From Papio anubis (taxonomy: Eukaryota; Chordata; Mammalia; Primates; Cercopithecidae), in the NCBI RefSeq assembly GCF_008728515.1, contig NC_044990.1:64212879-64276878 (forward strand): a stretch of DNA of 64,000 nucleotides. Direction: 5' to 3'. The position numbers and the translations under genes were made by a program. The notes below the pieces were generated by a model, which saw nothing but the letters and a program-made list of their open reading frames with translations, ran no database searches and was not told where the DNA came from. Shown here one piece after another: positions 1 through 11,518 of the stretch. The stretch's first letter is position 1. Each line of letters starts with the position of its first letter.

Positions 1-275
1 GGACTTCTGAGTCACCGGAACAGCAGAAGTAAGGTTGCTGGAGCAGGAAACAATGTGCTCTGCCTGCTGAGGAAACAGAAGGATGGCCAGATCATCCCCT
101 GGCCTCAGAGGATACTGCTGCAACTTGAGAACTGTTTTGTATCCAAATGATATTCCTGAACTTCCTTCAAGTTTCAACTTGAGGCAGTCAAAGCCATGTT
201 CTCCTTTTTTGTTATGCTCTGATAATAAATCCTTATCAATTGAAACAACTTTTATGTGAGTCTGATTCTTGCAGC
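1..275 (-). CDS. Partial coding exon of an unidentified gene (runs off left edge)
   Basis: Read on the minus strand from 275 to 1, one frame stays open to the window edge (about 91 codons), and the last complete codon falls at 3-1. It is preceded by a plausible splice acceptor: AG at 277-276 after a short pyrimidine run (tacttttctag). Only upstream of that AG does the frame reach a stop (292-294), as expected for intron. The first codon is split, with one base in the previous exon. The peptide has mixed composition and includes CKNQTHIKVVSIDKDLL, then EHGFDCLKLKLEGSSG, then RPGDDLAILLFPQQAEHIV and SNLTSAVPVTQKS. It has two N-x-T sequons (NQT, NLT) and no obvious membrane segment. I do not recognise the protein and give no function. 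It could be a processed pseudogene fragment, but the splice-like boundary and the absence of frame damage argue for a real exon. The donor end lies outside the window. Confidence 0.6.
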
Positions 276-1470
276 CTAGAAAAGTAATACATCAATATTT
301 AATTATTTGTGGTTCACATCTTTCCTCATATGACACAAGAAAAATTATAACTAAAAAGCTAAGCACTAAAGCTGTTAAAATAGAAATTGCAAAATTCAAG
401 TTAGGGAGGAACACATTTTTACCAACTTAAAGGCTAATCTCATTTCTAAATTTAAACACTGTAAACTCTAAACGTCTGGCAAGCAGAGCCAACAGCAGAC
501 ATCTGATGAGGTAAGAAGGTCTACAGAATTCTTATTATCTCATAAAAAACAGTGTTTGCTATTCAAAAAAAGCACCATTTTTGCTTATAGTAACTTTTCA
601 GGTGCAATGTGATCTTATTCAAGCAGCATTAAATCAAAGATATAAGTGATGTCTTTCACAGAAAGTTTATAGTAAATCCAGAAGTTCTCTAAAACGACCT
701 TTTCCTGTGATCATCAATGATAAAAGACAAGGAAATTGTATGAAAACCGCATTGTCTGTTTTCAATTCTCCCTGTATTTAGGCCGCCCATCTTATTGTCT
801 TTAAAAGGTATTTTGGAACACATCTTTTTTCCATATTTAAATGTTGAACAATGCTATACTTTATATTGTTATACCTTCATTTCCTAGTTTTAAGTTACTT
901 AATAAAATTTGCCTAGCCTCCTGACTCATAGTTTTCTTCCTCTGCCTAAACATGAGTCGTCTATTCCAGCATATTTTCTCTCAGACACTTCATTTCCCAC
1001 GTTTTAATATATAGATCTAGCTCCCTCAGAAAGTCATTGTCGAAAAGAAACAATACTTCAAACTGGGCAATTTAAGATGTCTAATATATCAAAAATAAAA
1101 TAGCACAACAAAAAGGATGATATAAAAATAACTAAGATATTAAGGACAATGAAAACATTCTGACAGATGATACAAATTATTCATTACAGATGACTAGCTG
1201 GATTTCTTTACTAAAAGCATATTTCTAAAACTCACTTCAAGATTTATATTTAAATTATAAAAAGTCTCTTTAAGGACAAGTAATGATAATTCTTTGGTTT
1301 TTAGTGCAGCCATAAGTGGTGTCAAAGTCTAAGAAACTGTTATAATTAGAAAATGTCTCTTTTTCTTATTTTAGCTGTAAGGTTCCAACCCTCTTATGAC
1401 CCAGTTTGGGTGCTAATATCTGATTTCCAATGCAGTCTTTATGAAGTTTGATATACTGGGTATGGGGTGA
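276..1470. other. AT-rich non-coding DNA, probable intron upstream of the edge exon
   Basis: AT-rich sequence with no recognisable repeat and no open frame with splice-like borders. If the edge exon is real, this is the intron entering its acceptor on the minus strand. Confidence 0.5.
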
Positions 1471-1604
1471 GTGTGATGGTTAATTTTAGATATCAACTTA
1501 ACTGGGTTAAAGGATACTCAGATTGTTGGCGAATAATTATTTCTGGGTATGTCTGCGAAGGTGTTTCTAGAAGATATTGGCATTTGAATCATAGGCTGAG
1601 TACG
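1471..1604 (+). repeat. Ancient interspersed repeat, 5' part (split by an LTR)
   Basis: It begins 'gtgatggttaattttagata' and continues '...caacttaactgggtt...', matching a common mammalian repeat whose reverse-strand copies I also see at 50.0-50.7 kb and possibly 50.7-51.2 kb. The copy is interrupted at 'ctgagtacg' by the MST LTR, and 'gtaaggaagatcagttctct' after the LTR continues it. I do not name the family. Confidence 0.5.
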
Positions 1605-1978
1605 TGATATGGTTTTGCTGTGTCCCCACCCAAATCTCATCTTTAATTATAGTTCCCACATTCCCCACAGGTTATGGGAGGGACCTGATGGGAAGTAATT
1701 AAATCATGGGGGTGGTTACCCCTGTGTTGCTGTTCTCATGTTGGTGAGTGAATTCTCATGAGATTTGATGGTTTTCTAAGAAATTTTCCCTCTTTTCTCA
1801 GCACTTCTCCTTCCTGCCATCATGTGAAGAAGGATGTGTTTGCTTCCCCTTCTTCCAGGATTGTAAGTTTCCTGAAGCCTCTCCAGCCTGCGGAACTGTG
1901 AGTCAATTAAACCTCTTTCCTTTATAAATTGCCCAGTCTCAGACAGTCTTTATAGCAGCATTAGAATGGACTAATAGA
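1605..1978 (+). mobile_element. Solo MST-type LTR (ERVL-MaLR)
   Basis: A complete LTR starting 'tgatatggttttgctgtgtc' and ending 'ggactaataga'. It contains the typical 'caaatctcat', 'atcatgggggtgg' and 'aattaaacctctttcctt' blocks of MSTA/MSTB. It is flanked by a 5-bp near-identical duplication, gtacg on the left and gtaag on the right, so it integrated as an LTR retroelement and lost its interior by LTR recombination. Confidence 0.85.
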
Positions 1979-4213
1979 GTAAGGAAGATCAGTTCTCTTG
2001 AATTGAGCATGGCCACCACAAGAGGCCTTCTTTTTTTTTTTCTTTTTGCATTTAATTATTTTTAACTATAGTTTAAGTTTTTCAAAGCTTGTTCATGGAA
2101 ATGTGAAAGCTCTCTCTTCCTAGAATATTTTAATCAACCTATTTATTTGGATGCCAGTAATGTTGCCAATGAAAGCACATTTCTAACATTTGTTATGCCT
2201 CCAGCGGTGGTCAGAGAAAATGATATCTCAAGATATCTCTTAAGTGCAGACTTTTGACTGACATTCTCAATGTATGCATTGCTGTTTGGGACATATCTCC
2301 ACCTCTGGCAGAGAAGATGAGAACTTACACATGTTCATCTTTTTACAAGTCCACATTGAACTACTTTCTAGTAAATTACCACTTATTTAGTAGTTGTTCA
2401 GACTTTAAAATATTCTCTCCCTAGAATTCAGCTTCCTGCATATTTCCCTCAACATTGAAATGTACGGGATACTGGCACATGCTATTCTGCGTAGGACCCC
2501 TGCCTGGTTTGGAAGGAAGGATAAGATGGAAAGAGATTGTGGTTTAGATAGCTGGTGATCACCAGATCTGTTTATCCTCTTGTTTCTGGGAATAGGGACA
2601 AACTTCCCAGCCCTGCTTGCAGTTAAGTTGTAGCCGTGCAACTAGCAAAGGAGCTGTGAGTGGAAGTCGCAGTTGTGAAGTTTATGAGCCTTTTCCCCTT
2701 TTTCTGACAGCCCCTCTTCCTGACACCTTTCAGGAATTACTAAGACAACAGAAAAATTCAGTTATATATGTTCATCAGTATTAATTGCTATGTTTATTTC
2801 ACCAATTACTTTTGTTCTACCTTTTTAAAAACCTGGTTTATTTTCTTCTCCATTGTGCTGAAGCAAAAACAATTTCAACTGGAATAAGCGTTTGCTTGAA
2901 ATTGCTTCATAATGACAATTTGCTGACTCTCTGATATAAAAACTATTACATGATACCTCAGGAGTTAGAAAATGAGTATTGTACAGAATCTATGACTTTC
3001 ATCAGCTAACTTTTCCAGTATTCCAGTTACCATGCTTCTCCTAAGGCAACTTTACAAGATATTTTACTTTAATATCATAGGATTTATGGACACACACACA
3101 CATAGATATAAATTTATAAAAACTATAGAGTCAGTTTTTTCAATACTTCTACAAGGCAGTAGGAAAGTCAGGGAAATCTACAGAAGTCATAATATCTAAA
3201 GTAAATGTTTTTTTGTAGCAAATTTCATTGGGTATCTATATGTGCAATAATCTGAAATAGCTTCTTTGTTTAAGATTTTGCTCAGTCTCACCCTATAATT
3301 AAATTATGGAGCCAAAAATGTGCCACCAAGTATGTACAGTGTCAATTATATACTCATTTAGTTTTAATAATTTCCAGGCACCTGAGTGTTGAGTGCCAAT
3401 CACAATAGAAATAGGTTGTGTTGGCAAATGACTGATCTTGGAACCAGATTCTTGAGGAGAACCAAGAAAGAAATAAGACCTTATTTTATTGATAACTCTT
3501 ATTTTTCATATTATTCCAGTATTGGATTGTAATTTTTAATGCTTTCTTAGAGTAAGCATTTATTTATCAATTTTACTGGTTCTCTGGCTTTCCCAGAATT
3601 AGTTTTTCTTTCTTTCGCTTATTTTTAGAGCAAAGAAATATTTTTAGATTTGATATATGGGCACTGAATGTCCGAGGGACTTAATACAAACACAAGAAAA
3701 ATACTCCATACATGAAATTTGTTTTACTTGAGGTTTTTTGTTTGGGTTGTTTACATTTTTTTCTGATAATTGTCTTGGAAAGGGAGCATAAGGTATGAAA
3801 ATTTGGGGAAGTAACTTGTCAAATGATGTTTTTTATGCCCTCTTCATTTATAAGTAGCTCAATATATACTTCTACATTTACTATATATTTCTTTAGAATG
3901 TTTGGGTTTTATATTTCCTAAAACATACTTTTATGATATATTTAAGAAATCATCATTTTTCTGTTTTCTGTCTTTTGGTTCTGCTCTTCTGACTATTTCT
4001 TTAACTTCCACTTATTTTGGCAATTTTGACAGTCTACATTGATTCTATTCCCTACAATTTCCTTTTTTCTAGTTTATTTCTTCTCATATTTTTCATGTTA
4101 GAACTTTTCCTTGAACATTTGGTAATTAATGGCGTCTGTTACTATTAATCAGTAAGACATCGAAGGTTGAAATAAAGCTCTTATAAGTCTTGACAGGGCT
4201 TCTGACTGGTGGA
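1979..4213. other. Non-coding AT-rich stretch
   Basis: The first ~50 bases continue the older repeat interrupted by the LTR. The rest shows no recognisable element apart from a short (AC)n at 3090-3101. Open frames here are short and lack splice-like borders. Confidence 0.45.
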
Positions 4214-4580
4214 AGCTATGACCTGAATGTTTGTGCCTCTCTTACTGCCCCCAAATTTGTATACTGAAATCCAAGGTGATGGTATTAGGAAGTAGTGCTT
4301 TTAATAGGTTTTTAGCATATTGAGGTCACAGGTCATGTGAATAGGATTATAGGATTCTTACAAAAGAGATCTCAGAGTCATAGCTGGCCTCTTATATACG
4401 TGAAAACACAGTGAGATGATACTATCTACGAATCAGAAAATGAATCTTCGCCAAATAAGGAATTTGATGGTACCTTGATCCTGGGCTATCCAGCTCCCAG
4501 AATGGTGAAAAATAAATTTCTGTTTATAATCCACTTAGTTTATGGCATTTTGTTATAGCAGCCAGAAATGGACTAAAACA
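4214..4580 (+). mobile_element. MLT1/MST-group MaLR LTR
   Basis: Diverged LTR. It starts near 'tgacctgaatgtttgtgcc', has 'ggtgatggtattaggaagta' internally, and ends with the diagnostic 'aaataaatttctgttta...ttgttatagcagccagaaatggactaaaaca'-type tail, which contains the LTR polyadenylation signal AATAAA. Subfamily not assigned. Confidence 0.7.
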
Positions 4581-5925
4581 GTGGATGTCCTTATATGATT
4601 TTTGGGCAGGTACACACAAACTTCTTTGAAGGATCTGCAAATATACATATCTGTATAATCATTTTGGGTAGCCTGATTCTCCAAGGAACAATATACAAAT
4701 TTTCGACCTGGAAGATAAAATCCTGCCTGTTGTTGCTTTGAGAGCTTAGGGGAAGCAGTTGACAATGGTTTTCATCCTCAATTGACTGCCCTTTAATAAG
4801 GTGATTATTGCTGCCCTAAGCTAGGATCGGTGACTATAATTCTTTGTTTCAACTTCCCATAGAATGCATCTCTCACCCTTGGCTAGAAGGAAGAAGAGTT
4901 AGTGGCCTAGAGTAAGGCCTGGGCAACAACATTTCTGGGTCCTTTCCATCAGTTCTTCCATATTAGATACACCTTCTACATGTGTGTGCATTACAGGTTT
5001 CCTGTGTCTCCAATTACTCAGCATTTGGGGCAGGGTTCTAAAGAGGGAATTATTTAACTTTGTTGGCGTCTCTCCTTTAATATAGGTTTAGATTTCAATT
5101 TTATGTTATTTTCAGTAGCCTATAAGCCTTCTAGTTTATAAGAAAAAAATAAATGTTTGTTTATTTACTTATTGGAAAGTGCAGAGAAAAATATGTGGGA
5201 CCATTATGTCCTGTTTTAAATGCCCCATTCTGTTTATTCATTTATTTGACACAGTTTTTAAGATGAGAATCCTGTAGTTTTATGGCTAGATATAATGTTT
5301 TTTTTTATCCTGAGCCACATTCTTTAACTTTCTTTTTGCACTGGCCTCCCGAATTGACCTATTTTTTATTTTTTTATATTTCAATTGCTTTATGCCCTAG
5401 TTTAATGGTTCATACTCACATAAATATGTTTATTCTTTAAACAAATTGGATTTGCTATAGGCATAAACAAATACAATATATCTCTTTGAGAAACTGTCCA
5501 TATAATTAAGCCCAAGTCCTGGAACTAAATCTCTTATAGACTTTTTTAATCATTTCATTTTGAAGGACTGTAAAAAAAAAAAAAAAAGTGATTTCAGTTT
5601 CTTCCTGAGGCCCTCTGTGATGTCACATAAAATTTCACAGTATTCTTACTTTTAATGGTTAGGAATGAGCCTAATCTTTAAAAAATTTATTCAATTTTTA
5701 AGTTCCTGTCGCAGTAGCCAGGCCAAATTAAGGTACTATATCTAAACACAGCCAATAGTAAGAAAGTTGCTCTGTTTGGGGAAAGCCAGTTATGTAGATG
5801 CTTTAACTGGTGAAATAGGTTTCCTGTGTTGAGTAAAGAGTGGGATAAGGAAAACCTTCAAGCAGTGAAACTAATAACATTATCATTATTGTATTGTCTA
5901 GTAAACTTTGGTGAGTTTAGAGCAA
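4581..5925. other. Non-coding stretch with a poly(A) run
   Basis: No recognised repeat except an uninterrupted A tract at about 5572-5587. No convincing coding frame. Confidence 0.4.
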
Positions 5926-6100
5926 AGGTTGGCAAACATACCATGGCTCAGATCTTGTGGGACACCTGTTTTGTAAATAAAGTTTTATTGGAACATGGTC
6001 ATGCCATTTGTATATGCATTATCAGTGGCTGCTTTTGTATTAAAATAGGAGCAACAGAGACTCTCTGGCCTTCAAAGCAGAAAATGTTTACTATCTTAAT
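5926..6100 (+). repeat. Ancient interspersed repeat fragment (DNA-transposon-like)
   Basis: Contains 'gtaaataaagttttattgga' followed by 'acatggtcatgcc' and later 'tggctgctttt' and 'gtttactatct'. This resembles a widespread mammalian repeat that reads 'taaataaagttttattgga acacagccatgcc'. The family name is uncertain. Confidence 0.5.
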
Positions 6101-6840
6101 TAGTTTCTTAATCCATGAAGAGAAAAGACATATGAGGAGGCAGAGTGAATAGTCTTTAGCTCTTGATGATGTGTTTTAGCTAAAGGTTCTAAAACAAATT
6201 ACTAGCTGGAATAAGTGGGTGGATGTGAATGAGGTATGCGTTAAACATGAGAATATATTCCCTTGAAGTCTCCAACTTCAGGGAGTAATTGATCAAGGGC
6301 ACTAGTGCCATTCTCAGAAATCAGTGGTTGAGTTTTCTCTGAGCCTATGAGGCCACAGTACCCAGAAGATGCTCCCAGCCATTGATGAAAATGACAAGGA
6401 TAATACAATAGTTTATTTCTGAAAGTCTCAGGACTCCTCCGATGGCTGACTCCTAGATTCTGCTTTGGTCTTCCTCAACTTTCTTCAGTGTTCTTGATGG
6501 TCTATGTGGCTTGCTCCTAACCTATCTCTGTCAAGCAGAGTAAAACTAGCATCAAACTTTGAAAGTTTTCCTAGCCTTTTCTGGTTTCCTCCACACTTTC
6601 TCTCATGGGCATTTTCCCTAACACAATCCTTTTATATGAAACCTGTGTTAGAGGACCAAGAATAAAACAAGTGCTTGCAGGATTCCCAGTTGGGAATGTC
6701 AAATACATTACTTGTGCTTTTATCTTGTTCTTTGGAGCTAAGAAAATGTTTCCAAGAGATATATTATTTGAAATCTTCAGCATAAAGTCACTTTTAGTTG
6801 AGTCCATTATGCATAATAATACCAGTCAGAAATACAGGAT
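6101..6840. other. Non-coding stretch
   Basis: No recognisable element. Overlapping open frames on both strands at 6571-6868 are short, have no splice borders and show no family similarity that I recognise. Confidence 0.4.
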
Positions 6841-7194
6841 GCTATGGTTTGAACGTACTCCCTACTAAATTTAGATTTTACCAATGTTATAGTATATTAA
6901 GAGGTTAATCTTAATAGTATTTAAGAGGTAGGTGATTAGCACATGAGAGTTTCTTTTTTTGTGAATGGGATTAGGTCTTCTTATAATGGGGCTTGATAGG
7001 GGAAGTTGGTCGCTATTTGCCTTTCCAACTTCAGATGCCATGTGAGAACACAGTAAGAAGGTCCTCACTAGACACCAGTACTTTATATCTTGGACTCCTC
7101 AGGCTCCAGAAATGTGAGAAAATAAATTTCTGTTCTTAGTAAATTACCCAGTCACAGATATTCTATTATAGCAGCATAAATGGTCTAAGACATA
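6841..7194 (+). mobile_element. MLT1/MST-group MaLR LTR
   Basis: Starts 'gctatggtttgaacgtactc'. The middle has 'gccatgtgagaacacagtaa' and 'cctcactagacaccag', and the tail 'tccagaaatgtgagaaaata' followed by 'ctattatagcagcataaatg'. This is the typical 3' half of MLT1/MST-group LTRs with an AATAAA signal. Confidence 0.7.
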
Positions 7195-8315
7195 GAGAAA
7201 ACGGTAGAGAACAGAACGTTAAATAATGCAAATAGTTTAGAAAAATATTTATAATTCACCCCCAAAATGTTAAATACAAATGATGTTTACATTTTTTGTT
7301 AGATTTAGTGCTCTCAAATATGCATTTAATAGATATAATTAAAATAGTGCCAGAAGAACTTTATTTTTGATAAAGGTATTTTAAAAATGATACCTAAAAA
7401 GTATGCATAATGAACCAAACATAGGTAATACTGTTTTTTTATGTTGCAGATATATTTGTTTGTAATTTTATTTCTGTGTTTTAAAAATAATTTGATTTTT
7501 AATATTAGATAATTATTTTCATGATAGGTATTTTATAGTATTATAATAATTAACAATTAGAATTACTTGCCAGGGAGAACCATAAGTAATTATTAGATTT
7601 ATGTAATTCTTGTGTTGATTAATAGAATATGCTAATGACAGATGTTCCAGATAAATTCAGGAACTATTCCAAAGCTGGGTGGTTTCCAAGTGAAATATTT
7701 GTGGAAAAAAAGAGAAAAGAGAAAGCAGAGAGACATAGCTGATTTTTGTTAAAAGTGGAAAGTTGGCTAAAAGGAAATTAAGAAATTTTCTTCACTATGG
7801 TGAAGAAAAAATGTAACTTGACTAGCCACTAACATACATTCTTCATGTTTGCAGTTTTAAAGATAAATGCTTTCATATAAAATATCATATATTTGAATAT
7901 TAAAGAAAAGATTGTACCAGACAAAATGAACAAAGAGATGTTGGTTTTATTCCAGTACTTTTTCAGCAATAGGCAAGAGAGAGAATATAGACCATGTTTG
8001 GACACACAGCTCTGCTGAAGCAAAGGGCAAGAGAGATTAAGTGCTGGAGTTGGGAAATTGTAGGTCATCTGTGTTTAATAATTGGCTTTACTCTACCCAA
8101 TTAGGCCTTACCTAATTTCCTTACCCAAGGGAAAAGTAAATGTTCTTCTATTTTCATTACTGATGATAGTTTTACATCTTGGTGCATGGTGGCTAAGAAA
8201 GCTAGTTACCTGTCATCTCCACAATGATTGGAGATGTGGGCACTGTCTTACTTGATGATTATTTTTGAAAAGGATAGCTCTGATATCTCTTGCCAAAACT
8301 GGCAAGATACCTTTA
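7195..8315. other. Non-coding AT-rich stretch
   Basis: Very AT-rich, especially 7240-7620. No repeat or gene recognised. Confidence 0.4.
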
Positions 8316-8329
8316 AAAGATTTATATCT

Positions 8330-8634
8330 TTTTTTGTTTGTTTTTGTTTGTTGAGACAGGGTCTTGCTCTGTCATTGAGGCAGCAGTGCAGTAGCATGAT
8401 CATAGCTCCCTGAAGCCTGTACCTCCTGGCTCCAGTGATCCTGCCACCTCGGCCTCCTGAGTATTTGGTACTATAGGCACGTGCCACCACACCTGGCTTT
8501 TTTTTTTTTAATTTTACGTAGAGACGGGGTCTTACTATGTTGCCATGCTGGTCTCAAATTCCTGGGCTCGGGCCATCCTCTCACCTCAACTTCCCAAAAT
8601 GCTGGGATTACAGTCATGAGCCACCTCATTTGGC
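8330..8634 (-). mobile_element. AluJ-type element
   Basis: Full-length dimeric Alu in reverse orientation (T-rich tail at 8330-8353, 'gagacagggtcttgctctgt' start, 'ggattacagtcatgagccac' at the head). Strongly diverged J-like positions. Perfect 14-bp target duplication 'aaagatttatatct' at 8316-8329 and 8635-8648. Confidence 0.9.
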
Positions 8635-8648
8635 AAAGATTTATATCT

Positions 8649-9604
8649 CAAAGGAGCAGTGAATGAATGTATACAAGTTTTCTAAAATAATTACTCTAAG
8701 AAAACGGAGATCAGGAGCCTAAAGTTACAAAGAAACCTGTTCAAAGTTTAGTCAGATAGAGGGAAGCATTAAAGCCTTTTTTATCAGGAACATCACAGGA
8801 GTATAGAATCGAGTTAATGACTGTCAAATTGATAAGCCAATGCTTTAAGTATCTACTTTTCAATAGGCACTACATAGATTTCTACAAAAGAGGTGTTCAA
8901 GAGAAAAAGTATACAGGCCCAATTTTTAAGCCTCATAGTCAGGGGGCAAGTGAGATTTTGAGAATTGCATGGTGTTTCTCAATTGGATCAGCTTCCTACT
9001 CAGATATGTGGGTCTGGTGTCTGGGTTGAAGTAAAGCTACAGGAACTGTTGCATAATTCTCTGTGAAATATTGGGTCTAAATAGCCCTCTTCAGTGGTTG
9101 GTAGCCCCTTATCAGAACACCATCAGAAACCCAGTGGTGAGGGCAGAAGGGGTCTTCGTGAGAATCAAACTGCAGAAATGTCCAGCAGCAATAGGACTCC
9201 ATGGATTCTGTGATACACAGAAGAAAAGAAGAGTGGAGGCCACCAAAGATGGTAAAAGTAATAACAATCATCAGATATTGACAGATGTATCAGTGTATGT
9301 GGAAAAATTATATAGAATTCAATGAGGGCCATACCACATGGCTGCAGGTACTAGTTTCAATACTTATAGGATACGTGACTCAAAAATATCAAAAAGCAAT
9401 TACTGTACTCTCAATAATTGAGAGTACAATATTGAGAGTCTCTTGTGAGAATCAATAGCAAACACATCTAGTGATTACTAGACGGATCCATCATTCAAAA
9501 ATGTATTTAATGCATACAACCACTAGAGAGATGGTATATATCTTATTCCCATTTATAGATAAGAACATGGAGACCTTTAAAAGTTACATGACACATAGAA
9601 AACT
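8649..9604. other. Non-coding stretch with a perfect palindrome
   Basis: No repeat recognised. The plus-strand open frame at 9071-9325 has no splice borders and no recognisable domain. A perfect 11-bp-arm inverted repeat at 9405-9427 is listed separately. Confidence 0.4.
9405..9427. repeat. Perfect inverted repeat, 11-bp arms, 1-nt spacer
   Basis: Arm 'gtactctcaat' (9405-9415), one A, then 'attgagagtac' (9417-9427), its exact reverse complement. A third partial copy, 'attgagagtctc', follows immediately. Confidence 0.85.
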
Positions 9605-9616
9605 GAGGGAAGTTAA

Positions 9617-9754
9617 CGGCAGGTTGAGGCAGGAGAATCGCTTGAACCCAGGAGACAGAGGTTACAGTGAGCTGAGATCGTGCCACTGCACTCCAGCTTG
9701 GGCAGCAGAGTGAGACTCCATCTCAAAAACAAAAAGCAACAACAAAAAGAAATG
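9617..9754 (+). mobile_element. 5'-truncated Alu (right arm only)
   Basis: AluS-like right monomer from 'aggttgaggcaggagaatcg' to the A-rich tail. Flanked by a 12-bp perfect duplication 'gagggaagttaa' (9605-9616 and 9755-9766), so it inserted already truncated. Confidence 0.85.
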
Positions 9755-9789
9755 GAGGGAAGTTAAGTCTGGCTGTAGAGTTGTGATGT

Positions 9790-10015
9790 CCACTATGTAA
9801 TGCCACTTAACACTATCACATATTGCTATATAGATTTGAAATAACTAATGTTAAATAAAGTTAAGTGTTCAGTTCTTTAGTCAAGCTACCCATCTTTCAA
9901 ATACTGCATATCACAGGTGGCTAGTGACTACCATAGTTGGCAATGCAGACAGAACATTTCTAGCTTCTTTGAAAGTGTTAGTGGACAGCACTGCTAGCTA
10001 GAGCCTATAGCCCCA
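9790..10015 (-). repeat. Ancient interspersed repeat fragment
   Basis: 'cacaggtggctagtgactac' resembles the reverse strand of a common mammalian repeat containing 'gccacatgtggctagtggctacc'. Family not named. Confidence 0.35.
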
Positions 10016-10129
10016 GAAGAATTCTACCTCGCCACAATGAAAACAGCAGTGTCTAACACATAATAGGTGTTCCAAACAGGTTTATCTCTTTCTGTTCTTT
10101 AGAGAAAAATGAACATTTCTTTCAATGAA

Positions 10130-10433
10130 GTTTTATTTATTTATTTATTTATTGAGATGGAGTCTCACTCTTTTGTGGAGGCTGGAGTGCAATGGCATGA
10201 TCTCGGCTCACTGCAACCTCCGCCTCCTGTGTTCAAGCAATTCTCCTGCCTCAGTCTCCCTAGTAGTTGGGACTACAGGCGCCCACCACTACGGCTGGCT
10301 AATTTTTATATTTTTAGTAGAGACGGGGTTTTGCCATGTTGGCCAGCCTGGTCTCGAATTCCTGACCTCAAGTGTTCCACCCGCCTTGGCCTCCCAAAGT
10401 GCTGGGATTATAGGCAGGCCACCGTGCCCGGCC
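10130..10433 (-). mobile_element. AluS-type element
   Basis: Full-length reverse-oriented Alu with a (TTTA)n-type tail at 10130-10153. Perfect 13-bp target duplication 'ttctttcaatgaa' at 10117-10129 and 10434-10446. Confidence 0.92.
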
Positions 10434-10446
10434 TTCTTTCAATGAA

Positions 10447-11518
10447 ATTCTTCAAATAAAAAGTTATATACATTTTCAGCCCACAATATTTTATTGAAAG
10501 AGTAAACTGAGGTTAACTGTGAAACCTAGTTCATAAATGTTTCCTGAGAATGCAAAACTGGAGCATTATTTTTCACTTGTATGGGAGTCAACAGCTAATA
10601 GGAAGCAGTGACTTTTAATCTGGTTCTCCTCACTCATGCTGCCAGAACAAAATAAACTTTTGTCAAATAATTCATTCAAAGGTACTGTAATTTCATCATG
10701 CAACATCTTCCAAACATTGCTTTTTCTGTTATTATAACAAGTAGAAAATGAAATTCCTACTATCTGTTTCATCGTGTTTAATTTTTGTATTTCAGGAAAT
10801 TGTGTTTGTTCAGCTATTTGCTAGCAGAGCTAAATATAAGTTTGCTTGAAAATTGAATTACAGAGGAGTTTTGTTTTGTTGTTTTTTTTTTTTCAAGTAG
10901 AGATTCTGATCTGTAACAGCCAAATAAGAACTATTTCAGGTCAAATTCTAGTGCAGTGCTGAAGTATCTCTCTGAATGCAGCAATTTTTTATCAAAGGCA
11001 ATAATTCAAATTTTTAGTACATTGAAATCATTTTCCTATATCTAAATTTTAAATTCTTCCCCAAATTTCTGACTGCTTATTAATCTAATTTTGTAATTTG
11101 GAGTAATTTCCTATGATATCATTTATTAGGTAAATTTGGGCAGTCAATAAAACTATTAGTCCACTAAACGATTTTAACTGGGCCTTCAACTTAGCAAGTA
11201 ACTTTGCCTGCTGTCTAGTTATGCTTCTAAGAAGTCAAACTTAATTTGATTTTAACAATGAAAATAAGGATTATATTACGGTTTTCCTTTTGAAATCAGT
11301 TAGTCTGAACATGAAAAAAATGACAAAATTGAATGTAAACTGGCATGGCTATATCAAACACTAAAATCATATCTCCTCAGGCTATTGACATTATCTGTGG
11401 CAACCTCAATTCAAACATTACCTTATGTTAAATGCTTGTAATTCCTAAGGCAAAATGATAAGGAACAGAACTCTGAAAAGAAATTGATTCCGATGGGGTG
11501 AAATTCGTAGGGAAGTAA
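10447..11518. other. Non-coding stretch
   Basis: No repeat recognised. A minus-strand open frame at 10566-10772 looks moderately protein-like, but I found no good donor/acceptor pair around it and do not call it a gene. Confidence 0.4.

Noticed and set aside
10566..10772. Protein-like 68-codon minus-strand frame
   Set aside because: No usable donor at its downstream end and no recognisable family; could be chance.
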